Assembly (NCBI GenBank): GCA_964530215.1
Contig: CAZHAJ010000009.1
Coordinates: 1-27,166 of the forward strand
DNA length: 27,166 bases
Source of the DNA: JAAXTT01 sp964530215
GTDB taxonomy: Bacteria; Bacillota; Desulfotomaculia; Desulfotomaculales; Desulfocucumaceae
Direction of reading: 5' to 3'
Notes under the pieces: model-generated
Told to the model about the DNA's origin: nothing
What the model saw: the letters and a program-made list of their open reading frames with translations, nothing else
Databases searched by the model: none
Translations under genes and position numbers: made by a program
Part shown: piece after piece, positions 7,662 to 14,174 of the stretch
How positions within the stretch are numbered: the first letter of the stretch is position 1
Layout of the letters: every line of letters starts with the position of its first letter

Positions 7662-7829
7662 TTATGCAGACATCATATAAAGAATTCTAGACCGGAATCT
7701 TTCGAAGTTTCTGACCCCAAGAGCATTCCTTTTCAAAACCTTGATTTTGTTGTTAACTCCTTCAGTATAGCCATTACTAATTGTCAACTCCTTTTTATTA
7801 GGTTCAATGCTATGATATAATGAACACCA
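7662..7829 (-). pseudogene. ISL3-family transposase C-terminal remnant
   Basis: Read on the minus strand, an open stretch of about 55 codons ends at the TAA at 7664-7662. It contains ISNGYTEGVNNKIKVLKRNA, then LGVRNFERFRSRILYMMS. This is the highly conserved C-terminus of ISL3-type (DDE_Tnp_ISL3) transposases, around the final catalytic Glu in the motif SNGYTEG. A stop (7832-7830) and the start of yabN follow upstream, so the rest of the roughly 400-residue enzyme, including the DNA-binding zinc region and the first catalytic aspartates, is missing. No start codon or ribosome-binding site was found. The remnant cannot encode an active transposase. It shows that an ISL3 element once sat between spoVT and yabN. 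Confidence 0.88.
7813..7821 (+). promoter_or_regulatory. Extended -10 element ahead of yabN
   Basis: TGATATAAT contains TG, one base, then TATAAT (7816-7821), about 36 bases ahead of the yabN start. No good -35 box is seen at 17 bases, which is common for extended -10 promoters. It lies within the transposase remnant, so the promoter may be partly built from IS sequence. Confidence 0.45.
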
Positions 7830-7856
7830 TTATCTGGTTTGACGGAGGTTTTAAGC

Positions 7857-9344
7857 TTGGGAAAGATCACCCTAGTGGGGTTAGGGCCCGGAGATCCGGG
7901 AATGATATCTATCGCAGCCGCAAAAGTATTAGTAGAAAGCAGTCATATTTATCTTCGTACCGAAATTCATCCCGTTGTGAACTGGCTGAAAGAAAAGAAT
8001 GTGAAGTATCAGACCTTTGATTGGATTTATCGCCAGGCGGAAAATTTTCAGCAGGTTTACCGGAGGATAGCAAGAGAAATAATCGAGATGGGACACATGG
8101 GTGAGGTGGTTTATGCCTTGCCGGGTCATCCTTTAATGGCGGAAGAATCGGTAGACTTGATAATTAAAGAGGCAGGATGTAATGGCATTGAAGTTGACAT
8201 AATACCGGGCATTAGTTTTTTGGATGCTTTGATAGCAACTTTAAAAATAGACCCGGTAGAAGGACTAAACATTTATGACGGCCTTAGACTGAAAGCTCAG
8301 CAACTTCAGCCCAACGTCGGTACAGTTTTGATACAGGCATACAGTAATCTGATATTGTCAGATATCAAGCTTACTTTGATGGATTGTTATCATGATGAGC
8401 ATCCGGTGGTAGTGGTGACTGCTGCTGGCATTCCCGGTGAGGAAAAGGTGGAGCGCTGTCCTTTATTCCAGTTGGATAGGGTGAGAACGGTAAATCATCT
8501 AACAAGTGTGTATATTCCACCAGTTAAGGAGGAAAAGTCTGCCGGGGTTAAATATCCGCTGGATCCCTTGGTAGATACTATGAAAATTCTCAGAAGCGAT
8601 AACGGGTGTCCCTGGGATAGAGAGCAAGACCATCTTACCCTTAGAAAGTATCTTTTGGAAGAAGCTTATGAATTGCTGGAAGCTTTGGATAAGCAGGATA
8701 TGTATAATACCTGTGAGGAATTGGGAGACTTATTATTACAAATAGTTTTCCATGCTCAGATAGCTTCGGAATCAGGGTATTTTGATATTAATGATGTGGT
8801 GGAAAGTATTACCGAAAAAATGGTTAGGCGTCATCCCCATGTTTTTGGAAGTGTAAAGGTTAATAACAGTACCGATGTTGCATTGAACTGGGAAGCCATA
8901 AAACGAACCGAAAAATCCTCAAAGGAAGAGAACAGCTTATTGGATGGGGTCCCAGAGAGTTATTCATCATTGATGAAGGCTCAGAAAATCCAATCCAAAG
9001 CGTCTAAGGTAGGTTTTGACTGGGAGGACTATAATGGAGCCTTGGTCAAAGTTTATGAAGAACTGGTTGAGATCAGGGAAGCAATCAGTGCAGATAACAA
9101 AAAACATATGGAATCAGAGCTGGGGGATGTGCTTTTTGCCATCGTCAATTTAGCCCGATTACTTGATATAGATGCCGAGTCTGCTCTTGCAGGAACAGTA
9201 AACAAATTTAGAAGACGGTTTCGGCATATTGAAAAAGAAGCTTCACGGATTGGACAGAAATTGTCCGATATCAGCATTGAGAAAAAAGAGATCTGGTGGG
9301 AAGAATCAAAAAAACTTGAAAAAACAATAAAAAAAGAGGAATAA
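7857..9344 (+). CDS. yabN: YabN/MazG: tetrapyrrole-methylase domain fused to nucleoside triphosphate pyrophosphohydrolase
   Basis: A two-part protein of 495 residues. The N-terminal half is a SAM-dependent tetrapyrrole (corrin/porphyrin) methylase fold: ITLVGLGPGDPGMIS near residue 4, then YALPGHPLMAEES. The C-terminal half has tandem MazG domains. The first, from about residue 242, has CPWDREQ, LLEEAYELLEALD and CEELGDLLLQIVFHA. The second has KVYEELVEIREAI and ESELGDVLFAIVNLAR. The paired EExxE and ExxD clusters bind Mg2+. MazG proteins hydrolyse (d)NTPs to monophosphates and clean up aberrant nucleotides; the role of the methylase half is not established. The start is TTG at 7857, since GGAGG (7844-7848) is eight bases upstream; an in-frame TTG at 7839 precedes that site and is rejected. 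The gene follows the IS relic and precedes hup, as in B. subtilis apart from the missing spoVB. Confidence 0.95.
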   Translation: MGKITLVGLGPGDPGMISIAAAKVLVESSHIYLRTEIHPVVNWLKEKNVKYQTFDWIYRQAENFQQVYRRIAREIIEMGHMGEVVYALPGHPLMAEESVDLIIKEAGCNGIEVDIIPGISFLDALIATLKIDPVEGLNIYDGLRLKAQQLQPNVGTVLIQAYSNLILSDIKLTLMDCYHDEHPVVVVTAAGIPGEEKVERCPLFQLDRVRTVNHLTSVYIPPVKEEKSAGVKYPLDPLVDTMKILRSDNGCPWDREQDHLTLRKYLLEEAYELLEALDKQDMYNTCEELGDLLLQIVFHAQIASESGYFDINDVVESITEKMVRRHPHVFGSVKVNNSTDVALNWEAIKRTEKSSKEENSLLDGVPESYSSLMKAQKIQSKASKVGFDWEDYNGALVKVYEELVEIREAISADNKKHMESELGDVLFAIVNLARLLDIDAESALAGTVNKFRRRFRHIEKEASRIGQKLSDISIEKKEIWWEESKKLEKTIKKEE

Positions 9345-9423
9345 TTTTCATGAAAGCAGGAAATTAAAGAAAAGAAGCGAATAGTAAAAGCATTAAATAG
9401 CTAAAACATATAGGGGGGTAATT

Positions 9424-9696
9424 ATGAACAAGGCTGATCTGATTGCAAAGGTTGCTGAGAAAACCGACTTTACCAAGAAAGATGCTGAAAAAGCTGTGGC
9501 TGCGGTTCTTGCCAGTGTTGAAGAGGCATTGTCAGGCGGAGAGAAGGTTCAATTGGTCGGATTTGGCACCTTCGAAATTAGAAATAGGGCAGCTCGTAAA
9601 GGGCGCAATCCGCAGACCGGTCAGGAAATCAAGATTGCTGCAGCAAAAGTTCCTGTGTTCAAAGCGGGAAAAGCATTGCGTGATGCTGTAAGCTAG
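9424..9696 (+). CDS. hup: DNA-binding protein HU
   Basis: HU is the small dimeric histone-like protein that bends and compacts DNA. The 90-residue sequence is a textbook match: MNKADLIAKVAEK, VQLVGFGTFE, then the DNA-binding arm with RKGRNPQTGQEI and VPVFKAGKALRDAV. A G-run (about 9413-9418) upstream of the ATG serves as ribosome-binding site. A hairpin terminator follows, so it is probably a short unit of its own, fitting its usual high expression. HU next to yabN and rqcP is common in clostridia. Confidence 0.98.
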   Translation: MNKADLIAKVAEKTDFTKKDAEKAVAAVLASVEEALSGGEKVQLVGFGTFEIRNRAARKGRNPQTGQEIKIAAAKVPVFKAGKALRDAVS

Positions 9697-9740
9697 AAAT
9701 GTTTTAGTACTTTTTTTATGGAGCATAATTTATCTCAAAG

Positions 9741-9767
9741 TCCACGCCTAGCGTGGATTTTATTTTT
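9741..9767 (+). terminator. Terminator after hup
   Basis: Seven-bp stem TCCACGC (9741-9747) / GCGTGGA (9751-9757) with a three-base loop, followed by TTTTATTTTT. Confidence 0.82.
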
Positions 9768-9825
9768 ATAGGAGAAAATAACATGGGTCCAAAAGGCCCT
9801 AGGCATATTGTGGAGGGGTTTTTTG

Positions 9826-10065
9826 ATGAGACTTGACAAGTTTCTAAAAGTGTCTAGGTTGATAAAGAGAAGGACGCTGGCCAATGAGATTTGTGATCAA
9901 GGTAAGGTTTTTGTGAATGGAAGAGTTGCTAAGGCAGGTCTCGGGGTAAAGCCCGGTGATAAGCTGGAGATTACACTGGGAGAAAGGATAATTAGATTGG
10001 AAATTTTGGAAGTAAAGGAGAATGTGGCTGCAAAGGATGCAGCCACATTATATCGCATATTATAA
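9826..10065 (+). CDS. rqcP: S4-domain ribosome quality-control factor RqcP (YabO)
   Basis: A 79-residue protein made of a single S4 RNA-binding domain of the Hsp15 type: MRLDKFLKVSRLIKRRTLAN, then VFVNGRVAKAG and VKPGDKLEI. The B. subtilis homologue RqcP binds stalled 50S-peptidyl-tRNA complexes and works with RqcH in C-terminal alanine tailing of nascent chains. The start ATG (9826) has GGAGG (9812-9816) nine bases upstream; upstream in-frame TTGs at 9808 and 9823 are less well placed. The C-terminus is a little shorter than in B. subtilis (86 residues). The position between hup and yabP matches the usual clostridial order. Confidence 0.94.
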   Translation: MRLDKFLKVSRLIKRRTLANEICDQGKVFVNGRVAKAGLGVKPGDKLEITLGERIIRLEILEVKENVAAKDAATLYRIL

Positions 10066-10144
10066 AGGCGTATCAATAAACACTGTATAAAATTATTCCT
10101 CATGGCAAAAATAACTTGACATAAAGTTTTTCGGAGGGATAAGT

Positions 10145-11074
10145 TTGAGGCGATACTTATTAGTGGTCTTGATGATGGTACTGCTTTTGGCTTCATGCAG
10201 TACGCAACAAAAAAAGCCGGTCCCCGGTGGCTATGATTCTGAGCCCACCATTAGCTTGTTCATCAACGAAACAGGTGAGAAGAAAAATGTTAAGCTTGAG
10301 GAATATCTGGCAGGAGTTGTTGCGGCAGAGATGGACCCTAAGTGGCCGGTAAATGCTTTGGCAGCTCAGGCTATATTGGCCAGAACTTTCACTTTGGAAA
10401 ATATAGCCTCCGGCAGGGTAAGGGACATTCGTGGTGCTGACGCTTCCACAAGTGTTGAGGAGTTTCAGGCATACGATCCCGGGCGGGTTAATGATAACGT
10501 TATAAAAGCTGTTGAAATGACTAGGGGGCAAGTAGTTCTCAGTGACGGCAATTATATCAAAGCTTGGTTTTCCGCTTGTGACGGAGGGGTAACCGCTTCA
10601 GCCCAGGAGGGACTGTCTTATACCAAAACACCAACCCCCTATGTTAATGTTGGAGCTAAGGACAACTGCCTTACCATTACCACCCAAGAGAATAAATATT
10701 GGAAAGCGGTTATTCCGGAGGCAAAGCTAAGGGAAGCCGTTAAGCAGGTCAACGGAAATGACCCCGGACCCATATCCTCGGTTGCCATAGCTCAGAAGGG
10801 TCCATCCGGAAGAACTGAAACCCTAAGGGTGAACAATCTTCAGGTAGGGGGTCCTGCTTTGAGGTTGGCTTTAGGAAGTGAGCAGGTAAGGTCAATGTTT
10901 TTGGATAGTGTCCTTTATCAAAACAATCATTTGGTTTTAACGGGTAAAGGATTCGGACACGGTGTGGGAATGTGTCAGTGGGGTGCAAATTTAATGGCCA
11001 GAAACGGTTCATCACCCCACGATATAATAAAGTTTTATTACAAGGATATTGAAATCAGGGATCTTTGGGAGTAG
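10145..11074 (+). CDS. SpoIID/LytB-domain lipoprotein
   Basis: A 309-residue protein with a lipoprotein signal: hydrophobic residues 5-15, then LASC with Cys18. The SpoIID/LytB domain covers most of the rest. It has LEEYLAGVVAAEM with Glu62, matching the catalytic Glu of SpoIID, then WPVNALAAQAILARTFTL and, near the C-terminus, GFGHGVGMCQWGAN. SpoIID is a lytic transglycosylase that cuts glycan strands during engulfment, working with SpoIIP and SpoIIM. This copy is probably anchored by lipid instead of the single membrane helix of SpoIID. The start is TTG at 10145, with CGGAGGG ending about eight bases upstream. It stands between rqcP and yabP, where B. subtilis has nothing. It may be a paralogue of the true spoIID, so no symbol is given. 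Confidence 0.9.
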   Translation: MRRYLLVVLMMVLLLASCSTQQKKPVPGGYDSEPTISLFINETGEKKNVKLEEYLAGVVAAEMDPKWPVNALAAQAILARTFTLENIASGRVRDIRGADASTSVEEFQAYDPGRVNDNVIKAVEMTRGQVVLSDGNYIKAWFSACDGGVTASAQEGLSYTKTPTPYVNVGAKDNCLTITTQENKYWKAVIPEAKLREAVKQVNGNDPGPISSVAIAQKGPSGRTETLRVNNLQVGGPALRLALGSEQVRSMFLDSVLYQNNHLVLTGKGFGHGVGMCQWGANLMARNGSSPHDIIKFYYKDIEIRDLWE

Positions 11075-11096
11075 CCATCATTTTTGGCTGACCTTT

Positions 11097-11131
11097 AAGA
11101 ACAGCTGGTGTTTAGCAGCTGTTCTTTTTTT
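11097..11131 (+). terminator. Terminator after the SpoIID-like gene
   Basis: Eleven-bp stem AAGAACAGCTG (11097-11107) / CAGCTGTTCTT (11116-11126), eight-base loop, and a continuing T-run to 11131. Confidence 0.88.
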
Positions 11132-11186
11132 GTTGCATTTGCATATATTGATAAAGAAAAAGTAGGTTTAGAAGGGTGGTAGAGTC

Positions 11187-11462
11187 ATGGAGGGAAAAAC
11201 TCAACATAAGCTGTCCTTAGTTGAAAGGAAACACCTAGAGATGGAGGGAGTACTGCACGTAGATAATTTTGACGAGCAGGAAATAGTATTGGAAACAAAT
11301 ATGGGTACTCTTTATCTTAAAGGAGAAGGCCTTCATATAATCAAGCTTAATTTGGATGAAGGTACCGTTAGCATACAAGGTTTTGTTAACTCCATGGAAT
11401 ATAAAGAAGTTAAAACCGCTCGTTCCAGAGGTAAAAAAATGTTGAGCCGGATAATGAGATAG
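11187..11462 (+). CDS. yabP: Sporulation protein YabP
   Basis: A 91-residue YabP/YqfC-family protein. The visible pattern is KLSLVERKHLEMEGVLHVDN, then EIVLETNMGTLYLKGEGLHI and IQGFVNSMEY, a small beta-rich fold. In B. subtilis yabP and yabQ are sigma-E genes needed for normal spore formation and cortex; the molecular role of YabP is not established. The ATG is preceded by GAAGGGTGG about nine bases away. yabP and yabQ are adjacent here too. No convincing sigma-E promoter was seen upstream. The basic C-terminal tail (ARSRGKKMLSRIMR) is usual. Confidence 0.93.
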   Translation: MEGKTQHKLSLVERKHLEMEGVLHVDNFDEQEIVLETNMGTLYLKGEGLHIIKLNLDEGTVSIQGFVNSMEYKEVKTARSRGKKMLSRIMR

Positions 11463-11489
11463 ATGCGGTTTGGCTTTCCTGATTTATTT

Positions 11490-11509
11490 AGCGCAATGGC
11501 GCTTTTTTT
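11490..11509 (+). terminator. Short hairpin with T-run between yabP and yabQ
   Basis: A five-bp GC-rich stem AGCGC (11490-11494) / GCGCT (11499-11503), four-base loop, then seven T. It may act as a partial terminator that lowers yabQ relative to yabP. Confidence 0.45.
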
Positions 11510-11523
11510 GATGGGGGGATGAT

Positions 11524-12045
11524 TTGTTGTCTCTTGCTGATCAAATAACTGCTTTTGCATGGACGGTATTTATCGGCATAGCAGTGGGAACTTGCTATCA
11601 ATTTTATCAGGCTATAAAAGAACGTATAAAATTAAATAAACTTGGTGTTTTTGCCGGAGATGTTTTTTTTGGTATCCTTTTAACGATTTTTTCTTTTACT
11701 TTATTGTTACAAGCAAACTACGGCCAAATAAGATTTTATTTTTTTGTAGGGCTGATATTGGGCGTATTTATTTATGTGCGACTGTTGGCCGGTTTTATGT
11801 ACAAATATATTAATATGTGCTTTTATCTTTTAGGCAAGGCAATCAGGTATCTGCTTTTGTTTTTTTATTATATTTGGAAGGTAATATCTTTTCCTTTTAA
11901 AGTAATTTTGGCAGTTGTTTTTTATCCTTTACAGCTGTTGGGAGGGGCTGTGGAATCCCTTAAAAAATCCTGCGGCAATGCGGCTAAATTTAAAATAGGC
12001 CTGTGGAGGGGAAAGATAAGGAATTGGCTTAAACCTCCTGATTAA
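11524..12045 (+). CDS. yabQ: Spore cortex biosynthesis protein YabQ
   Basis: A 173-residue membrane protein with about five hydrophobic segments: residues 8-30, 40-63, 67-92 and two near 100-145. YabQ is made in the mother cell, sits in the outer forespore membrane and is needed for cortex formation in B. subtilis. The start is one of two adjacent TTGs: 11524 (five bases from the G-run at 11513-11518) or 11527 (eight bases). The C-terminus is basic and soluble (FKIGLWRGKIRNWLKPP). Its place directly after yabP supports the assignment, which rests on context and membrane pattern more than on sharp motifs. Confidence 0.85.
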   Translation: MLSLADQITAFAWTVFIGIAVGTCYQFYQAIKERIKLNKLGVFAGDVFFGILLTIFSFTLLLQANYGQIRFYFFVGLILGVFIYVRLLAGFMYKYINMCFYLLGKAIRYLLLFFYYIWKVISFPFKVILAVVFYPLQLLGGAVESLKKSCGNAAKFKIGLWRGKIRNWLKPPD

Positions 12046-12106
12046 CAGTTAATTGGTATATATTACCCCTTGGCCAGTTAGTTAACAGGCAATTATAATA
12101 ATATAC

Positions 12107-12132
12107 AAAATGGATGCATGGCATCCATTTTT
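12107..12132 (+). terminator. Terminator after yabQ
   Basis: Eleven-bp stem AAAATGGATGC (12107-12117) / GCATCCATTTT (12121-12131) with a three-base loop and further T. It closes the yabP-yabQ unit. Confidence 0.8.
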
Positions 12133-12139
12133 GTTGCCC

Positions 12140-12170
12140 GTCCGAATCGGGGTAGAACCACTCGTCGGAC
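12140..12170. repeat. Nested inverted repeat upstream of the LysM hydrolase gene
   Basis: GTCCGA (12140-12145) and TCGGAC (12165-12170) flank an inner GGT-AGA-ACC. It could be an operator or an RNA hairpin, or chance. Confidence 0.25.
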
Positions 12171-12251
12171 AGGCTTTCAACTTAAATGTCAGGAAATTCA
12201 GATTGGAGGTGGATAAAGAAAAACTGGTTTTATAGCTCAAGGAGGGAAAAA

Positions 12252-13079
12252 ATGAAAGTAATTTCGCGTATATTCGGTAAGCTAATGCTGACCCTTGTTT
12301 TATCGCTGGCCTTTGTTTTACCGCTATGCAGTGAAGCATTTGCTGCTTTGCATAGCATTCAGGCTGGAGATACCATATGGAAGATTAGCCAAAAATACGG
12401 CACCACAGTGGCAAACCTTAAAAAAGCTAACGGTTTATCAAGTGACTACATTTATCCGGGCCAAAAAATGTATATTCCGGAAACCGAAGCTAGGTCCATT
12501 GAAAGTGGCAACGGAAGTAAGCAAACATATTTGTATAGCATTCAGGCCGGAGATACCATATGGAAGATTAGCCAAAAATACGGCACTACAGTGGCAAATC
12601 TTAAAAAAGCTAATGGTCTGTCAAGTGACTACATTTACCCGGGCCAAAAAATGTATATTCCGGAGGCCGGTGCCCAAACCATTGCCAGTAGGGGAGGTTT
12701 AATTGGACAAGTCTCTGCTACGGAATTCGACATACTGGCCAGAATCATTACGGCAGAGGCAGATAATCAAAGTTATCAGGGTCAGGTTGCTGTTGGGGCA
12801 GTGGTTCTTAATCGGGTAAAAAGTACTTTATTCCCCAATACAATCCGTGGGGTAGTTTATCAGGTGGACCAGGGTGGACGTTACCAATTTGAACCAGTTC
12901 TTAATGGCTGGATTAACAGACCGGCCAGTGAAACAGCAAAGAAAGCTGCCTTGGATGCACTGAACGGAGTTGACCCCACTGCCGGGGCACTATTTTTTTG
13001 GGAGTCATGGGTTAAGAACCAATATCTAAACGCCAGGGCTTTAGCGGCTAAAATAGGTGCTTTCACCTTTACTTACTAG
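12252..13079 (+). CDS. LysM-LysM-SleB cell wall hydrolase (spore-cortex type)
   Basis: A 275-residue secreted peptidoglycan hydrolase. The start is ATG 12252, with AAGGAGGG just upstream; an in-frame ATG at 12186 lacks this. The Sec signal peptide spans residues 1-31 and ends AFA. Two LysM glycan-binding domains follow, at about residues 33-78 and 94-139. Each contains SIQAGDTIWKISQKYGTTVA and YIYPGQKMYIPE. A SleB/CwlJ (Hydrolase_2) domain runs from about residue 155 to the end, with ITAEA (Glu169, the expected catalytic Glu), GQVAVGAVVLNRV, then YQFEPV. Such enzymes cut muramic-lactam-containing cortex during germination or remodel the wall. Terminators on both sides make it monocistronic. 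True SleB has a different N-terminal binding domain, so the symbol is left blank. Confidence 0.93.
   Translation: MKVISRIFGKLMLTLVLSLAFVLPLCSEAFAALHSIQAGDTIWKISQKYGTTVANLKKANGLSSDYIYPGQKMYIPETEARSIESGNGSKQTYLYSIQAGDTIWKISQKYGTTVANLKKANGLSSDYIYPGQKMYIPEAGAQTIASRGGLIGQVSATEFDILARIITAEADNQSYQGQVAVGAVVLNRVKSTLFPNTIRGVVYQVDQGGRYQFEPVLNGWINRPASETAKKAALDALNGVDPTAGALFFWESWVKNQYLNARALAAKIGAFTFTY
12354..12482 (+). repeat. LysM-coding repeat, copy 1
   Basis: A 43-codon unit repeated 183 bases later. The two copies encode identical residues and differ at eight bases, all synonymous. Confidence 0.95.
12537..12665 (+). repeat. LysM-coding repeat, copy 2
   Basis: Second copy of the unit at 12354. The linker between copies (18 codons) is not repeated. 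Confidence 0.95.
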
Positions 13080-13105
13080 GAACCTGCAAAAACTACATAG
13101 GTTTT

Positions 13106-13141
13106 AAAACCACCCCTTTGGCAAGTTCGAGGGGTGGTTTT
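13106..13141 (+). terminator. Terminator after the LysM-SleB gene
   Basis: Twelve-bp stem AAAACCACCCCT (13106-13117) / AGGGGTGGTTTT (13130-13141) with a twelve-base loop. The T-run is short. Confidence 0.72.
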
Positions 13142-13228
13142 GCTTAAATTTATAGATAGAGCAGGTAAAAGAAAAGTAGTGTAGAAAATATGTAAAAAGC
13201 ATTTAGTCCAAGGAGAATAATAATTGCA

Positions 13229-13570
13229 ATGGCTAGATATGGTGACCATAATTTCGCTAACAAGGCAGACTCAAGGGAAAATGCCAAATCGCGAAAAGTG
13301 TTTAGGCCAGGTAAAAAGTTGCCGGCATTTATCGCAGGCTTTTTTTTAGTATTACTATTAATTTCTTTCTTTGCCCATTTTCAAAAACTGTATGTTCTTC
13401 AGGGTGAGATAAAGGATATAAAAATTCAGCTGCAAGAATTAACAGAAAAAAACGAAGAGTTAAAGGCTCAACTGAGGCAAGCTCAATCTGATGCATATAT
13501 TGAACAAGTTGCCAGGGAAAAGCTTGGATTGGTTAAGCCGGGAGAGTCAAGAATAATCACTGCTCAATAA
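13229..13570 (+). CDS. divIC: Septum formation initiator DivIC/FtsB
   Basis: A 113-residue bitopic division protein of the FtsB/DivIC family. A basic cytoplasmic N-terminus (about 30 residues) is followed by one membrane helix (about residues 31-49). A coiled coil follows (about 52-90: LQGEIKDIKIQLQELTEKNE and onwards), then the family-typical end AREKLGLVKPGES. DivIC works with FtsL and DivIB in the septal complex. AAGGAG (13210-13215) is thirteen bases from the ATG, longer than usual, and no better start is seen. The order yabQ – divIC – yabR is the standard one, here with the LysM hydrolase inserted between yabQ and divIC. Confidence 0.92.
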   Translation: MARYGDHNFANKADSRENAKSRKVFRPGKKLPAFIAGFFLVLLLISFFAHFQKLYVLQGEIKDIKIQLQELTEKNEELKAQLRQAQSDAYIEQVAREKLGLVKPGESRIITAQ

Positions 13571-13603
13571 AATAAACTTTATCAGTTAACTTGCAAACTT
13601 ACC

Positions 13604-13633
13604 TTGACACTTTGTATGATCATTGAATATAAT
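13604..13633 (+). promoter_or_regulatory. Sigma-A promoter of yabR
   Basis: Perfect TTGACA (13604-13609) and perfect TATAAT (13628-13633) with an 18-base spacer. It is among the best vegetative promoters in the window. Confidence 0.82.
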
Positions 13634-13684
13634 TAATCAGAAATTTTTTTCGTAAAGGAAACAAGGGAGGATTATTATTTTAAC

Positions 13685-14077
13685 ATGCCCGTGCAAGTAG
13701 GCAGCATTTTGGAAGGTGTCGTATCAGGGGTTACAAATTTTGGGGCTTTTATTCAATTGCCCGGAGGCATAACAGGACTGGTCCATATATCAGAGATTGC
13801 TGAGGAGTATGTTAAGGATGTAAACCAGTTTTTAAAGACCAATGATCGGGTATCTGTCAAGGTTATATCTGTCGATCCCAAAGGTAAAGTAGGATTGTCA
13901 ATAAAGCAGACAAAGACTGCACCAGTTCAAGAGACAATTCGCAGAAAACCCCAAGGAAATTTTGAGGATCGCTTATCTCGTTTTATGAAGGACAGTGAGG
14001 AACGCTTACAAACACTCCGTCGAAGCACCGATGCAAAAAGGGGTGGCAGAGGTGGTCCTAGTCGCAGAAATGAATAG
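13685..14077 (+). CDS. yabR: S1 RNA-binding domain protein (YabR-like)
   Basis: A 130-residue protein with one S1 domain at residues 1-75: VQVGSILEGVVSGVTNFGAF, then GLVHISEIAEEYVKDVNQFL and VSVKVISVDPKGKVGLSIKQ. A charged, basic tail ends in RGGRGGPSRRNE. The S1 fold binds single-stranded RNA. YabR is a general-stress-type relative whose exact role is not settled. The ATG lies 14 bases from GGGAGG (13665-13670), a wide spacing. It has its own strong promoter and terminator, so it is likely monocistronic and well expressed. Confidence 0.92.
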   Translation: MPVQVGSILEGVVSGVTNFGAFIQLPGGITGLVHISEIAEEYVKDVNQFLKTNDRVSVKVISVDPKGKVGLSIKQTKTAPVQETIRRKPQGNFEDRLSRFMKDSEERLQTLRRSTDAKRGGRGGPSRRNE

Positions 14078-14096
14078 TGCAATAAGATCAAAATTT

Positions 14097-14126
14097 AAAG
14101 CATTCCGCTTTTAGGGATGCTTTTTT
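14097..14126 (+). terminator. Terminator after yabR
   Basis: AAAGCATTCC (14097-14106) pairs with GGGATGCTTT (14114-14123), with one G·U pair, and the T-run extends to 14126. Confidence 0.87.
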
Positions 14127-14174
14127 GATTATTTTATTCTTTGGTTAATTATTTTTTTGCAGGAGGAAAATAAT

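Larger units (their letters stand above)
7406..7829 (-). mobile_element. Decayed ISL3-family element(s)
   Basis: This is the only long stretch in the window without an intact gene. It holds two same-orientation ISL3-like terminal repeats (7406, 7529), a short 7-mer tandem repeat, and the C-terminal transposase remnant. The opposite end of the element was not found. Two left ends suggest either a nested or tandem insertion, or an internal duplication, followed by deletion of the right-hand portion. Confidence 0.7.

Noticed and set aside
7839..7856. Earlier TTG start for yabN
   Set aside because: The ribosome-binding site GGAGG (7844-7848) lies after this codon, so it cannot serve it; TTG 7857 is properly spaced.
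9443..9691. Second long frame overlapping hup
   Set aside because: It lies within the unmistakable HU gene in another frame, lacks a ribosome-binding site and has composition typical of a shadow frame.
11120..11149. Possible sigma-E promoter ahead of yabP (CATATATT)
   Set aside because: The -10 is only a partial match, and the sequence at the -35 distance, inside the terminator, matches at about three of seven positions.
12070..12099. Promoter-like TTGGCC - 18 bases - TATAAT after yabQ
   Set aside because: Transcription would start directly at the yabQ terminator hairpin (12107), so any RNA would end at once. Likely chance in AT-rich DNA.
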